Assembly (NCBI GenBank): GCA_050084515.1
Contig: CM114271.1
Location: forward strand, 40,300,001-40,364,000
Source: Blasia pusilla
Lineage: Eukaryota; Marchantiophyta; Marchantiopsida; Blasiales
Length of the DNA stretch: 64,000 nt
Direction of reading: 5' to 3'
Position numbers and translations under genes: made by a program. The notes under the pieces are model-generated. The model searched no databases, was not told where the DNA came from, and saw nothing but the letters and a program-made list of their open reading frames with translations. Below are positions 1-12,129 of the stretch, one piece after another. How positions within the stretch are numbered: position 1 is the stretch's first letter; every line of letters starts with the position of its first letter.

Positions 1-906
1 CATGAAGGCTACACTCTCCTCCGCCATGTTGCGCTCAATGTTCTCGGCGGTCCTAAAAACATCTCTCAATGTAGGGAAGGTGTTCATAAGAAGCACCCCC
101 TCCCGCACGCGTGTCCGCAAGGTCCGGTCTAGCATCGCGTACTATGACTGGATAGCGTGAGCCCCCGTCATCCCCTGAGTGACATTGATAAACCGGCGCA
201 AGCGAGTGTAAGCCTCACGCAAACTCTCACCTGGGCGCCTCTGGAAGTCGTGGATGCTTCGCAACTTCTCCATCCGTACCCCTTGGTAGCTCGCCCTCAA
301 CTCAGCAAAGAACTCAACCACAGGGTTGAACCTGGGACGAACCCGACTAGATGATGCAACTGCTCTAGTGCGAGTGACCCCTCCTAAAAAATCACTAGTG
401 GAAGAGGAAGAAGCCTCTCCTGACTCCTCCTCCTAATCTGGGAATGGCTCCGTCCATGACACATAGAGTGGGTCATATTTGAGTCGCCATGCCTCAATCT
501 CTTGGGCATATCTATGGGAGAACTCATGGTAATCGTCCATAGGCGCCCCCTCTAAATGTTGGAACATACCGTTCCATGCTGTAAATGGGTTGAACTTTCT
601 AGAGTTCTTAGCCCGCTGGGAGTCGCACCAACTCCTAAAATTTGCTATGAAATCGTGCAACTCAATCGTGCCTACTCCACCTCAAAACCTACGCGATCCT
701 CTACCCCGATCGTCCATCTCGTACACCCAATTGGTAGGACCACTCACAATGTATGGTGATGTGCTCACAAACTCCTCTACACCCTCCCCCTCGTCTGACG
801 ATGACACAGAAGGAGGTCGAGGTGGTCCCTCACGTGGAGACCCTCGGAACCTCGTGGCACTCTCGGGTTCACCACCTCGCCTCTCAAAGTCCCAAACGGA
901 CGTCAT
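1..906 (-). pseudogene. Ty3/gypsy-type retrotransposon gag, decayed and cut by the window edge
   Basis: One minus-strand frame runs from an ATG at 904-906 to the window edge and reads as a retrotransposon Gag. The N-terminus is acidic and Ser/Pro-rich. A helical capsid part follows (NPFTAWNGMFQHLEGAP and, further on, RPRFNPVVEFFAELRASYQG, then LREAYTRLRRFINVTQG). Three in-frame stops break it: TGA at 682-684, TAG at 433-435 and TAG at 142-144. Because the same frame resumes after each stop, these are point mutations rather than gene ends. Gag forms the particle that packages element RNA. The zinc knuckle and pol would lie off the left edge. The LTR start at 3004 on the same strand probably belongs to this element, and it matches the start of the gypsy element at 52184. 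The retroelement assignment is firm; the link to the PHD-gypsy family is inferred. Confidence 0.75.
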
Positions 907-2130
907 GATGACCCTCGTGCTCCTCTCACCCGATCACTCTCAACCTCGCAAGTATCCCTCAATCACTCATTCCAAACATGCGGCACTCGATCTACACTCT
1001 CCCTCCGCGAGACGTGTAACGTGCGGCAACACGCGGCGTGGTGCGGCAAATCGACCAGGCTATCATCTCATCGACAAACTACCCTCAACTCCGGACATCC
1101 CACACAAGTCTATGTCCCCTAAACCACATATATGAATGATGCTCTCACCATCCACACAACCAAATATCCCCAAATAAACTACCCAAATCCCAAAATCCCT
1201 CACATGTGCAAGGTAAAGGACCAGAATGGGTAATTTGAACACATGTCGATGTCGCTCCTCAGCAAGTGCAAATCTTGACCCCAACTTGGTCGTGAAGACA
1301 ACTCCTCCAATCAGCAAGTTGTACTCCTCTCGTACTGACATTGCTCAACCTCCTTGATGTGCGGTGGAGGTTGAGCGGTCCGGTGCGACACTGGCGGAAC
1401 ATAACGGCTACAAACATCATGGCACTCGGGAAGAATGGGATGCGGCACTCGGCGGCATACCCTCCTCAATCAACAATTCACACGCTCTGCTCCTTAGTGA
1501 AGGAGCGGTTCCGCGATCGAGACGGTACGGTGCGGCCACAAGCAGCATGGCGCAGCAATCGGTGGTGTATTGCGGCTACGGGCATCATGACACGGTACTC
1601 GATCGTCGTCGAGCGGCTACCAATCACAACATAGCAACATGAAATCAAAACTCAAACACCATAACCGGAGGTCATCTGCCATCACTGGTTGATGACGAAA
1701 CTACGATGATAATGGCGGCCAAAACAAAATACATGGTGGTGACGCAAGTCAGAGAATCAACGAACGTCGTGAAAGACCTTCCACTCCGTGATGGCGGCAA
1801 TGGCAACCAAAGGGTGGAGAACGGACGGTGGACCGTTAATGGTGATGGCTGACCATTGATGGTGATGGCCAACCAATGATAGTGGCGGTGATGGTTGACC
1901 GTTGATGGTGACTATGACGGCGACGGCCGCGGCCAACGTGGCGGCTCGTTTAGGGTTTGAAGAATTTAACCCTAAAAAATTTCCTACCAATGGTAGTTTT
2001 GCAAGATTGAATGTGACTTTTTGTTCGCAACTCCAAATTACACATTGTTTGTTGCACAGCGTGCATAACTTCATGATCTACGACAACGTCAAAAAATATT
2101 TAGAATCGGACATTCCAATAAAAATTGACG
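907..2130 (-). other. Untranslated leader of the gag element, no gene seen
   Basis: This stretch lies between the gag start codon and the LTR-like DNA. Open frames are short, and I recognise no protein. It holds an 11-bp inverted repeat (1343-1353 with 1366-1376) and a short degenerate tandem repeat of a GACCATTGATGGTGATGG-like unit at about 1832-1915. I could not find a convincing primer-binding site, so the LTR/leader border is not placed. Confidence 0.35.
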
Positions 2131-3004
2131 GGGACTGTTGTAAAGCCCAATGTCTCTTTCTCCTACACAAAATTCAAAAGCGCTTCCGCGCTGATTTCTC
2201 CCAACGAAACTGTAAAACCTGTAAAAATACAAATCAGCAAGCTACATGGTGCTCTCAAGAGCGCCGGCATGGGGCAATCCGCCCCCATAAGTAATCCCTA
2301 TCAGAAATTGGGCAGCGCTTCCGTGCGCCATTCTTCCACACAAAAAATAGGCAAATGCAAAGAACAATCAAAGCAGCCCTTGCTCCGGTGAGCACTCCCA
2401 TGACCCGCTGAACAGGGAACACGGTCCCCAACCTATAAAAATAGTGAGTGACCAGCGAGCTCCCCCATGAAGCTCTCTCATTCTCTGTTTGTAAAGTAAG
2501 ATCCAATCTCTCTCTACACCATCTCACACCATAGCTCTCAAAGGTGTGCGCTTTCTCTCATGTCAAACCAAACCCACTCTCCTAATGAGAGGCTTGGGTT
2601 ACACTCATAAGGCAAGGGACCATAGCTCCCCCGCCTTATGCCAAGAGGTTCAACAAAGAGAGAATGAGCTCACAAACTCTCTCTCTTGGAGGTATATCCC
2701 CTTCCCTCTCCCAAGCCCTCTCAACAGTAACCTATGCTTGCAGGTCACCTCCTTGGCTCTTGACCTGCTGTAGCGGGTCAAGGGCCACTTCCCAAACTAG
2801 AAAGTCAAATATCCCCAATATGGAAACTTACCCAAAATAGTAAGTTTCTATATATGACTCCAAATGAGCCGAAACGAAGGGGAAATCTGCTCTCTCAAGT
2901 TTCTCGGGGCCTCAACAGATCATCCTCGACCTCCTGGGCCTGTCCTCCACTACTCGTGCAGACGCTTTGCTAGATCCCATCGATCTATCCTAACAGTCGT
3001 GACA
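2130..3004 (-). repeat. Probable 5' LTR of the minus-strand gypsy element
   Basis: On the minus strand the sequence begins TGTCACGACTGTTAGGATAG at 3004. The first 70 or so bases match the start of the gypsy element at 52184 closely, and both copies break from similarity at the same TGTCAC base. That is how an element terminus behaves. On the far side of 3004 an intact Helitron Rep reading frame begins. A minus-strand TATA-like CATATATAGAAAC lies near 2850. A plus-strand CCTATAAAAATAG at about 2430 is an unexplained rival. The inner end of the LTR is not resolved. Confidence 0.5.
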
Positions 3005-3890
3005 GATCTCTGATATTGAAAAATTACTACTTGAATTCAACCCAACCTTTACATGGAAGGATGCACCCGTTGAGTGTGCCCAATTCTTTCACCCACGCCT
3101 CCACACATTTTTGGCTCAATTCATTTTTTGTGGGCCATGTGTTCTTGGTAAAATAGTAGAGTGCATCATCAGATATGAGATATAAGGCAAGGGTAGCTTA
3201 CATTGTCATATAATATTTTGGGTTGAGAGTAAAGATATTGAACGAGTTACTTCAAAAATATGTGCTTATATTCCACATTCACCACATCCTCCTACATCTG
3301 ATTCACTTCCACTCAATTATTCTACATGTTCTTCCTGTTTGCGAGCATATGTTATGAATAAGCAACTTCACAAATGTAAGGATGGTGTTTGCATAATACG
3401 CAAAAAAAAGGACCAGCGACCTTTCTGTCGTATGGGCTTTCCAGCTGATGTTAACACTTCACAAATTCCTTTCATTCACCCTAAGACTATGCGTTGGGCA
3501 TACTATAGGCCTACTACTCAACATAGGAATGTCATTCCATACCATCTAGTTATCTTACTTCTCTAGGATGCCCATATGAACATCCAGCGTGTCACCAATA
3601 TGGACTGGTCTTTCTACTTACTAAAGTATGCCCTAAAGTCTGAGCCAACATGATCTCTTGATATATGTAATGAATCTGATCGTTACCTTGGCCTAGAAGG
3701 ACTAGATGAAGTACGTCTCAGACTTATATCTGGGGTAGTACTCAATAGATCTGTATCATCCACTGAAGCTGCTCTCACAGCATTACAAATCCCAATTATT
3801 TTCCGTTCTCAATGTGTCAAGAAACTACTCTCACACGCTCTCAAGAAAACCGTCTTTTCTCACTTGCATCGGGAGGAATCAGGCTAGACC
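3005..3890 (+). pseudogene. Helitron Rep (HUH nickase) domain, 5'-truncated and decayed
   Basis: A single frame (codons in register with 3192) reads as the Rep half of a Helitron Rep-helicase. First comes DAPVECAQFFHPRL, then the HUH metal-binding motif GSLHCHIIFWVE (histidines at 3201-3203 and 3207-3209). A Cys/Arg-rich block CRMGFP follows, then the tyrosine motif FYLLKYALKSEP near 3620-3655, and the downstream LGLEGLDEVRLRLISGVVLN. Rep cuts and rejoins single-stranded DNA during rolling-circle transposition. The frame contains a TAA at 3183-3185, a TAG at 3564-3566, and further stops at about 3651 and 3885. The 5' end is cut by the gypsy LTR at 3004. No helicase half follows. It differs from the Rep of the two minus-strand Helitrons in this window, so it is a second family. 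Confidence 0.75.
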
Positions 3891-5197
3891 AGTTAAGGCC
3901 ACTCCGCCATGAATTCCGTCTATCATTTCACATGCTAATTGAACTCAGTTCAGTCAAAGCCTCCCAGCTACTAGCACGCATGAAATTGGCGCAGAGTAAT
4001 GGTGATCTGCCAGAACTCCCAATCATACCTCTGGATTCCAGCAAGTCTAGTACAATTCCCATCCTTCCAGAATTTGAATTGCCTTCAGCACAGAACCCTA
4101 AGACCACTCCATACATTAACAACAATATGGTGAACTCCCCAAGTAAGCGCAAATGCACTTGATTTTATCAGGTATGCTACTTCTCTCTTACAATTTTTTC
4201 ACTCCTTTCCATGCAAGTCCCTTATGACATCTCCATTTCCTATCTCTCTTCTTTTCGTCCATGATCTACTTTCCACTTACCTCTCCACTATTTTTTCCTT
4301 CTGTGTAGGTTCATGGATCATCTCTTCTCACTTCACTATGCTTCACTTCAAATTTACAAATTAAACTCTTACTCTTTCAAATTTTACCTCTCAATCTGAA
4401 CTGATTATATTCCCCCAATTTCCATTTCTAATTTCAACTTCAATTTCACTTTTTCCCTTGCTTTTGGCTACTTCATCTACATTCTGATTCTCTTCTCTTC
4501 ATAGCATTGTCACCGTTTCACAAGATGCTTCTTTTTTCATTGTCTCCATGTGGTTTGCATTATTAGCCGATCTTTCTTTCTATGCCCTCTATTTCATTAT
4601 ACTTTACTTCTCCTTTTGTGTTCTTTCCCCACACTTCACTATGCGTATCTGAAAAATAATAGAACATCAACTTTCACTTTCGCACATTGCACAAGCACAA
4701 GTACCATCTTTTCTACATGATGTTTGCCTTTCATTACACATATACAACTTCATTTCTACTAGATTTGCCTTCTCATTCTTTCTGACACTACTTCTTTCCT
4801 ACACTTGCTCTAAATTTTCTCCTTTCAATGGCAAATATGTTTGCAGATTCGCTACAGGAACCCATCCAGGAGAGCTCAGCATGCTACATCATCTTCTGGA
4901 CTTTCTACTTCCAACTATGTTCCAATACAGGTCCATGAGCAACTTTAGTCGAACCTGTATGAAGCTGAGTCTGAAGTTGGCAGATTGGAGAATGAGTTAA
5001 ATTTGCGTGGCGATCTTCTGTCATCTCTCTATAAAGAGATTGACCATCAAAAGGAGACTCCACAGTACTACACTGAGAAGTTGAAAGATTCCAGAAAATA
5101 CCTCAAAGACTTCTTGGCTGATATTCGCCCAATGATTGTTGAAAACCCAAGGCTTTCATTACAGGCCAACATAATTCAGTCATTACTACGTCAATAG
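3812..5197 (+). pseudogene. Unrecognised two-exon coding unit with coiled-coil C-terminus
   Basis: An open frame at 3812-4162 ends in TGA just before TTTTATCAG/GTATGC, a good donor at about 4172-4173. After a pyrimidine-rich intron-like stretch, TTTGCAG/ATTCGC at about 4850 is a good acceptor. The second exon runs to a TAG at 5197 with one internal TAG at 4946-4948. It encodes a Ser-rich linker and then a charged helical segment (EAESEVGRLENELNLRGDLL and on) that looks like a coiled coil. I do not recognise the protein. It may be a host gene fragment captured by the upstream Helitron, or an extra domain of that element. The first part overlaps the Rep frame, so its true start is unknown. Confidence 0.35.
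4173..4849 (+). other. Intron-like pyrimidine-rich DNA
   Basis: This stretch is rich in C and T on the plus strand and has no long open frame. A consensus donor and acceptor flank it, and it fits an intron of the unit 3812-5197. Confidence 0.35.
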
Positions 5198-6459
5198 AAT
5201 ATTCTAAATTCTTCTACCTATTAGCTTCTATTTTGTAATGCTACTACTATAGTATTCTACAAGGAGGAAAATTCTGCTCTACAAAATTTTTCGAGGGATA
5301 CTACTATACCACTGATTTTTCCATGATGATTGGGTTCCACTCTTAACTACAACATAAATTCAATTTTCCCACTGCGCACTTTCAATTTTATCTACTCTTT
5401 TCTAAATTTTGTATGTCTTATTAATTTCCTATCATGTACTTTGCTCCCTTTGCATTTTCTACCACAACATTTCACATGTTTCCATTGCAAATCTCCTTTT
5501 TCTTGTCTACTTTGCTTATGCTATATGTTCTTTTCAATTTCAGAACTTTTACTTTGTTCATGTCTACTTTGCATGTCTTTTGTTCCCTTTCTCTGTTATT
5601 CCGAATAAATCCTCTTTTACTCTGTTTCAAAATACTTCTTCCTCTTTTACTGGCACTATAAATATTCTTCAAGTTCATAATTTCCTCTTTCCTGTTCACT
5701 AAATTTCTTCTTTCCTGCTCTTTGCTTTTACTTTCCACGAATCCATAATTGCTGCATATCATATCCATGCACACATCTCTAATTCTTTTTTTCTTCTTTT
5801 CCTACACTGTATTCTTTTCTATTACTCTTTTACTTTTACTTTCGTGCTATGTACATCCATTTTTTGCTATTGCTTTACTGCTGTTTTTCAACTCCTACAG
5901 TTGGATTTCTCGACTTTTATTACTTCCACTTTCCTATTACATACACTCATTTCAATCTATTCCTCTACTACTGCATTTCAGATGATTCCATGACATCTCT
6001 TTTTCTTTTTGTACCTCCTTTACCTACACTAAATCTTCTTACCATGTTCATGGATTTGGTTCCCTTTTGCTCTCTGCATTCACATTAAATACAGTAGACA
6101 TGTTTATGCAAAGAGTAAGAGAACTAATGAAAGGAATTCTAATCTCCTATGCTTACAGTAGTTTCAGTACCATCTCCATCCATATTCTCATGCATTTCTG
6201 CATTTTACTCATGCCCTATTAACCATATTCATTTCACAATCCACTTTCCGTCTCTTGCCTCACATGAATCCAATCATTTCAACTCATATGAACAGTACCA
6301 TTTTATTTTTTACATCATTCATTAATACTATCTTCCATCTTTGGCCCTTCCAAAACAACCATCAATGGTCAATACCCACACTCTATCAATTTTTTCACAT
6401 CGAAGTATCTTCCATCTTTCCTCCTCTCATTTATTTCCTCCACCTTCCCATATCTCTAA
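5198..6459. other. Pyrimidine-rich DNA without genes
   Basis: The plus strand is strongly biased to T and C. Overlapping 60-100-residue open frames of Phe/Leu/Ser composition exist in several frames, as expected from base bias, and none resembles a protein. The same character resumes at 16939 after the inserted Helitron, so both flanks were probably one continuous stretch. Confidence 0.5.
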
Positions 6460-6560
6460 CTAGTAAGGTGCCCGTGTGATGCACATGTGCAAGAGGGAAT
6501 ACAAAAGATGCAAATAGGCATGAAGGAAAAAAATTCTGATCTGATTTTTAAATATTTATT

Positions 6561-8417
6561 TTATCCAAGAATTTCTTTATATACTACATTCCGTGTACAG
6601 TCACCTTCCTTATTTGAATGTTCATCGCTTCCAATTGTAATGTGGATAGAACTCCTCTTCCCTACTCTAGATAATGCTACATACAATTGGCCATGAGAAA
6701 ATACTGGAGTAGGCAAGTAAATGCCCACCTTTTGCAAAGTTTGACCTTGGGACTTATTGATAGTCATAGCAAAAGTCGGTCGAATAGGGAATTGAAACCT
6801 ACGTAAATCAAATGGCAAACCTGAATCTGATCCAATCAATGGGATACGTGGAATAAAAATTCGATCTCGAATATTCTTCCTTGTGATAATTTCAGCATCT
6901 ATGCAATGTTGCATAAATCCACGAATCACCAATCTTGTCCCGTTTGCTTGTCCATGTGTTGCATTCATGTTTTGTAACAGCATGATTGGTGCCCCATTCT
7001 TCAAACACAATCGGTGCGGAGGAAGTCCTGAAGGCAAGCATGTGTTCAAAAATTCAGTTGGATATATATGAGTCATCCCCTCGTTTGGAATAGAGTCGAC
7101 GCTGAGGTAAACTTGCTCCTGTACACAAAATATAATGAGTTTGTAAGAAAAGGTAATATTAATATCCAAACTTGTAATTGAATAACTCTTTTATAAAATT
7201 GAAAGGGATTACCTCTCCTGGAAACCGCGAACATTACGCTTGCATTTATGTCATCTACATCTTGATTTCTTAGAGTCAAAATTACCTTATCTCTCAAGAA
7301 ATCAATGTCATTGAATTCGGATGGAAAATTTTGATATATCAAATCAATAAGATCACATATCTTATTACTTCTAGTAACAATTTTAGATGGTAATTATATA
7401 AAATTTTCTCCCAAATGTGGATGCAAAGGTATACGACCCTCTCTCACTTCTAATAACCAATCAGCAAAAGCTTGTTGTTCACTACGCAAGTGACCTTCCA
7501 ACCTCTGAACTCGCATGTTTGTAGTCAACTTCATGACCTTTACATTAGACCAAAGAGATGACCTCTTTATGGTGGCTTGGATGATTTGCGGCCGATCCCC
7601 ATGACGAACAACAGGCAACACTTGACGAAAATCACCACCAAATACCATAATTTTTCCACCAAATGGTAATTGTCGGTGTTCATCAAAAACAACTCCCATA
7701 ATATCTTGTAAAGTCCGATTTACAGCCTCAAATGCGTGACGATGAGCCATAGGAGCTTCATCCCATATAATAAGCATTGCATCACGGATTAAGCGCGCTC
7801 CATCACTATTAACCGACAAACTACAGTAAGAAAAGGGGAGTAAATTAGAACTTGTGCCACCATAATTGGAGGAAATTAAAATTTTTGCATCACCAGAATT
7901 GGCACTTACTTGCAAGTAGAGCTCTCATGAAGATTGATGGGGATTTTGAATCGCGAATGTGCAGTACGTCCTCCGTCTAACAATAGAGCAGCTATTCCAG
8001 ATGACGCCACAGCCAAAGCTATACCTCTTGCACTCCTTACACTTGCAAGAAGAATATTATATAAAAATGTTTTTCCCGTTCCACCTGGGCCATCGATGAA
8101 AAAGACTTTTGGAGATGGTGGAGCATCCAAGCATATTTTATCAAGCTCATCATGTATAGCATCCCAAATAATACGTTGTCCTTCATTTAGACATGCTTCT
8201 CCTAATTGCACTTGCTCAAATAGTTCTTCCGTATCATACAAAAGCTCTTGTTCCTCCAAATATGAATTTGATTGAAGTCGTTGGAAGTCAGGTTGGGGCA
8301 TGTCTGGAAAGTCTGACAGTCTTTTTCCTTGATCTTGTAAATAATAATGGACTTCCAACAATGCAGTATTAACCATAGCATCTTCAACGGGAAGATTAGG
8401 AATTCCAATTTTCTACA
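6561..8417 (-). pseudogene. PIF1-type helicase exons of Helitron copy 1
   Basis: The exon at about 7910-8417 carries Walker A, IDGPGGTGKTFLY, followed by IALAVASSGIAALLLDGGRT. The exon at 7213-7819 carries Walker B, IIWDEAPM, the glutamine motif FGGDFRQVLPVV and TTNMR. The last exon at 6561-7118 carries LKNGAPIMLLQN, then AMTINKSQGQTL and GQLYVALSRV, the motif V/VI region of superfamily 1B helicases. All core motifs keep their key residues. One in-frame TAA at 7394-7396 interrupts the middle exon and is otherwise surrounded by clean coding sequence. The introns are short and keep GT-AG ends. This is the best preserved part of the element. Confidence 0.85.
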
Positions 8418-8502
8418 AAATAGGATGATAACCCAAAATTTGTTAGACTGTTGAATGCTCAATAGAAGATACTATTAAGAATAAAAAAAATATGCAAGGA
8501 TA

Positions 8503-9300
8503 TTAATGAATTCTTACCAGACGCCGTTCATATAAGAAATCTTCTACCATTGGAACCAAGGATTGACTCCAAAGTGTTGCAGGTTGAGCATGAGTGTTGT
8601 ACGCTAGAATAATTGCAAATAGGCGACGAAGTGAAGAACCTGTACGAATTGTAGAAGCTTCTTCAAAGCAAGAGAACACTTCCCTATCATCCTCTAGAAG
8701 TCCCAATTGGATAGAAGCCTCCTTGAATGTTGGACATAATATCCCATTAACAGTTCTCAAACATTCATACGTAGTTGCTCCTCGAACATGATGGAGAAAT
8801 AATCTCAACCAATGACGTTCTCCTTCACCCATGAGGAATTAAACTAAATGAGTTTATCCAAACATATAGATACATTGCTTTAGAGGTGGAATATAAAAGG
8901 AATTATGTACAAAGAAGTTGTGAGCATTTACCTGGATGAGTAAGGTATAAGCGACCAATGGGATGGCCACAACCATTTTGTTTTTGTCCCCTACAAATCC
9001 ATCTCTTGTTACTCCAACGATAATAAGAAGGAAAATCTATGTATAGATATTTTCAAGCGCTGGAGTTAGATAGATTGGTTGCAAACCATTGGGTCAATGT
9101 TGTCTCTCTTTTTCGTTGCAAAATATCTCCAGGAGCGTCAACATCATTGAAGTAGACTAATTGTTGTTCTGGAAGATGGACTGCTAGTCATACGATACTT
9201 GGAAGTTCAGCATGTAGACTAAACTTAAAGAGACGCCAACATGCTTCCGAAGAAGATATATATTTGGAATAATGAGAATTCCAAGTATTTGAGTGAGAAA
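8503..9300 (-). pseudogene. Linker exons between Rep and helicase of Helitron copy 1
   Basis: The exon ending near 8518 starts GEGERHWLRLFLHHVRGATT and is open; it is typical of the region just upstream of the Helitron helicase. The exon at about 8936-9265 reads SSEACWRLFKFSLHAELPSI and later WSNKRWICRG and GRLYLTHPG, ending at a GTAAAT donor near 8935. It has two in-frame TGA codons. Similar exons occur at 30106-30702 in the second copy, which supports the exon calls. Confidence 0.65.
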
Positions 9301-9387
9301 TTATATGAGAAGGACTCTCCTATAATTACATGAAGTTGAGAAATAAAATATAATGCATCAGAGAAGTCAATCCATAAAATCATACCT

Positions 9388-10361
9388 CGCATCAAGATAT
9401 AACGTTGTCTCGTCAATAACTTCGATTACATTGGATGTATCCATATCCTTTGACAACTTAGATGACACGGCATCAAATCCTTTATAAACATATTTGTATA
9501 AGTACTTGACAGCAGAAATACTACTTGTAATCTCCAAATTAATGTGACAATCAAATAGGGTGCATAACATCGGATTGTAAGGTACAACCCAACGATTATC
9601 CAATGAATGTTCGCTCTTAATTATTGCCCTTCCATTCTCCAATCTACAAAAATACAATAACAATCGTAATTAATCATGAATGAATGTATTAGAGGAATCA
9701 TGAATACATATGCCTAAAAAATAAAAGGGTCCTTACCTACGATATATCGGATAACCATCTTCTGTTTCGGTCGTGTTGGCCGCAAAAGCTTTAGGATAGC
9801 CTTTTGTACATTTTTTTGTTTCCTTATCCATACACGGAGCATTTGGATTTAATGGTCCACATGGACCGTGAACCATGCAATTAGCAATGGTAGAATACAA
9901 CCTTGGATGGGTAGATTGATCAGGGATTTCAGCTGAAATGATACGATCATAATCACTTGTGGTACGTGGTTTATCCTCACGACCTAAAATAATAAGGACA
10001 TGCACATGCGGTAATCCTCTTTTATGGAATTCCACCACATGGATGCATCCTACAACTTGGCCTAATATCTGATTCTTGATGATAAGTCGTAACAACTCCT
10101 TCTTTTTCTTCTCAAAAACCCGCACAACCAAATCTGGTCTGTCTGCAGCTGATTGGCTCGGTAATAGGGCTGAAGTAATCTCCTTCCACTTTGGATTGCA
10201 TGTAATGGTTAAGAAGTAGTCAGGCTCCCAAAATTTCGTACAATTGCCATTGCATCCTGATACAATTGATGCATATGACGTGGCCCTCCAGTAAAAGAAG
10301 AAGGTAATATAATTCGTTTCCCAAGCCTTCGGCTATCCGCATCTTGTCGATGCATGGCATC
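9388..10361 (-). pseudogene. HUH Rep catalytic domain of Helitron copy 1
   Basis: The open frame 9733-10131 holds the HUH motif FHKRGLPHVHVLIIL, with both metal-binding histidines, then CMVHGPCGPLNPNAPC and KKCTKGYPK. The exon ends YPIYR before a GTAAGG donor near 9735 and resumes after TTTTTGTAG near 9646. The exon at 9388-9645 carries the paired-tyrosine motif KYLYKYVYKGFD near 9480-9515. These tyrosines would attach covalently to the nicked strand. Between 10362 and 10131 the frame shifts at least once. The catalytic residues themselves are intact. Confidence 0.8.
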
Positions 10362-12044
10362 CTATACACCTTGATATAATTCAGCCCTCAACTCCTTCTG
10401 ATTTAAGCGCACCCATGATAATCGTTGCATTTCCACAGTGGCATAGAGGTCAACCATATATTCTTGAGTAAGTCGACAAAGCCGCAATAAGCGATTGTCA
10501 TCTTCTCCTCCAAACTGAGTTTGAAGTCGAAAACATGCAAATTGCAAGGCCGTAACACATTTTGTTCTTCTTTCCTCAAAAATATCACCATAAACTATGT
10601 CCTCATCCATGCAATCATCTGCAGGTTCAGGATGTGCCTCCTCTCCATGAATAATGTGGCCCAATCGTCGGGATTCCCTACAACCTTCAATTCGCCCAAA
10701 GGGTATTCCAGGATGCCAACCTGCATCACCATAGATAAATAACAAAACAAAGTGTAAGGGAATATATGCTTCGTTGAGGTCGGACATACGTTTGACTCCT
10801 CCTCCATGTAGTCGTACAATTATATCACGATGCTCAACGTGTTCACTTCCATCACCCGGCAAAATAGCAGCAACTTCAGATGCAATTGGTAAGTTATAAC
10901 GCCTTGCATCAAGTCCTCTCTTACTTGCCTTGAGGATAATCCGCACATTAAGATCACTTGCTTCATATGCCATATGACGAAAGATCTTCACATATGGATT
11001 GCATTCATGTAACATGTCTTGAAGACCTTTCAAAATATCCATATTAAGAATAGAAGATGTAGACATAACTCTAGCACGATTTTCCAATTCATTTGCAGTA
11101 TCATGGATGTATAGTTGAGCAAATTGAGGATGTCCCCCAATATCAGGATGTAAAGGTCCAATGGAATGATAGATCCCGCCTTGGACCCTAAAGTGTCCAG
11201 AGCCACCAATTTGTTCGTTTACATATACCCCGGTAGATGCAAGTTGAAGTGCCGAATTATAAGCTCGAGCATGTGTAAGAAAATGAACGCTTCTAGGACC
11301 AACACCCGAAATCAAGGATTTCAGAAATGGAGGAGATGATCTCAAGAGAGGTAAGTATATTCTTCCATGGCCACAACACATGCCATATGGTGAGTCACCA
11401 AACTTACCTTTGACCACTTCACATTTCCAATACAAAGCACGACATGAGGGACATATCTCTGTCATAGAACCTAATGTATGACAACCGCTGGTACGATTCA
11501 AACTCCTTTGTAATCGCAACTTTCAAATATCACTTTCTTGAAAATTTGGCCTCCTTGCAAGATTGAGAGTTGTATTTAATCTTACAACTCTATCAAGGGT
11601 AGACGATGCACAAATTATAGAAGTGTTTGGTACAGGGGCACGTTGTGGAGATAACAAAACTCCATTAGGAGACATGGCATTTACTCTTGACCTTGATTCA
11701 TCCCCGAGTTGGGCAAAATTCGACGAATTGTTGAAAACTTCATCTAGAACAGGAATAGGAAGAGTGGTCGACGAAATGTCGAAAACTTCATCTTGAACTT
11801 GAATAGGAAGAGCGGTCGACGAATTTTTGACAACTTCATCTTGAATTGGAATAGGAGGAGTGGTAGGTAACTCAACTTGTGGTGGCCCAATCATGGATGT
11901 ATTCTCGATAACTTCATGAAATGCATTGTCAACTAACTTGAGTCTAGGTGATATATAAATATAATCCGTCGATTGTTCACTCACTTCTTGATTTTCTTCT
12001 ACTATTATTCCATCTTCATTTGAAGGCCTGAGAAAATATGTCAA
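10362..12044 (-). pseudogene. Helitron N-terminal domain of copy 1
   Basis: Two in-frame blocks, 11523-12044 and 10362-11519, are separated by one TGA at 11523-11525. The second block has a CxxC pair (ICPSCRALYW), then PLLRSSPPFLKSL, VHFLTHARAYNSALQLAST and GHFRVQGGIYHSIGPLHP. These belong to the Helitron-like N-terminal domain that precedes the nickase. RLHGGGVKRMSDLNEAYIPL and GWHPGIPF follow. The block ends at a TAG at 10362-10364, and the reading continues for about 50 codons before a frameshift. The 11.5-12.0 kb block has a repeated Thr/Pro-rich PIPV/IQDEV segment. Confidence 0.75.
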
Positions 12045-12129
12045 AATATTGATAAGAATAAATAAAAATCAAATATGGAGTAAATCAAGTAGTTATGAAG
12101 TGAATAGTAGTTAGATATAGGTACCTATT

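Noticed and set aside
1902-2294. 130-residue plus-strand open frame
   Set aside because: It crosses the leader and LTR-like DNA of a minus-strand element and matches nothing recognisable.
5330-6088. Overlapping Phe/Leu-rich open frames suggesting small membrane proteins
   Set aside because: They arise from T/C-rich DNA in all plus frames, with no start-site or homology support.
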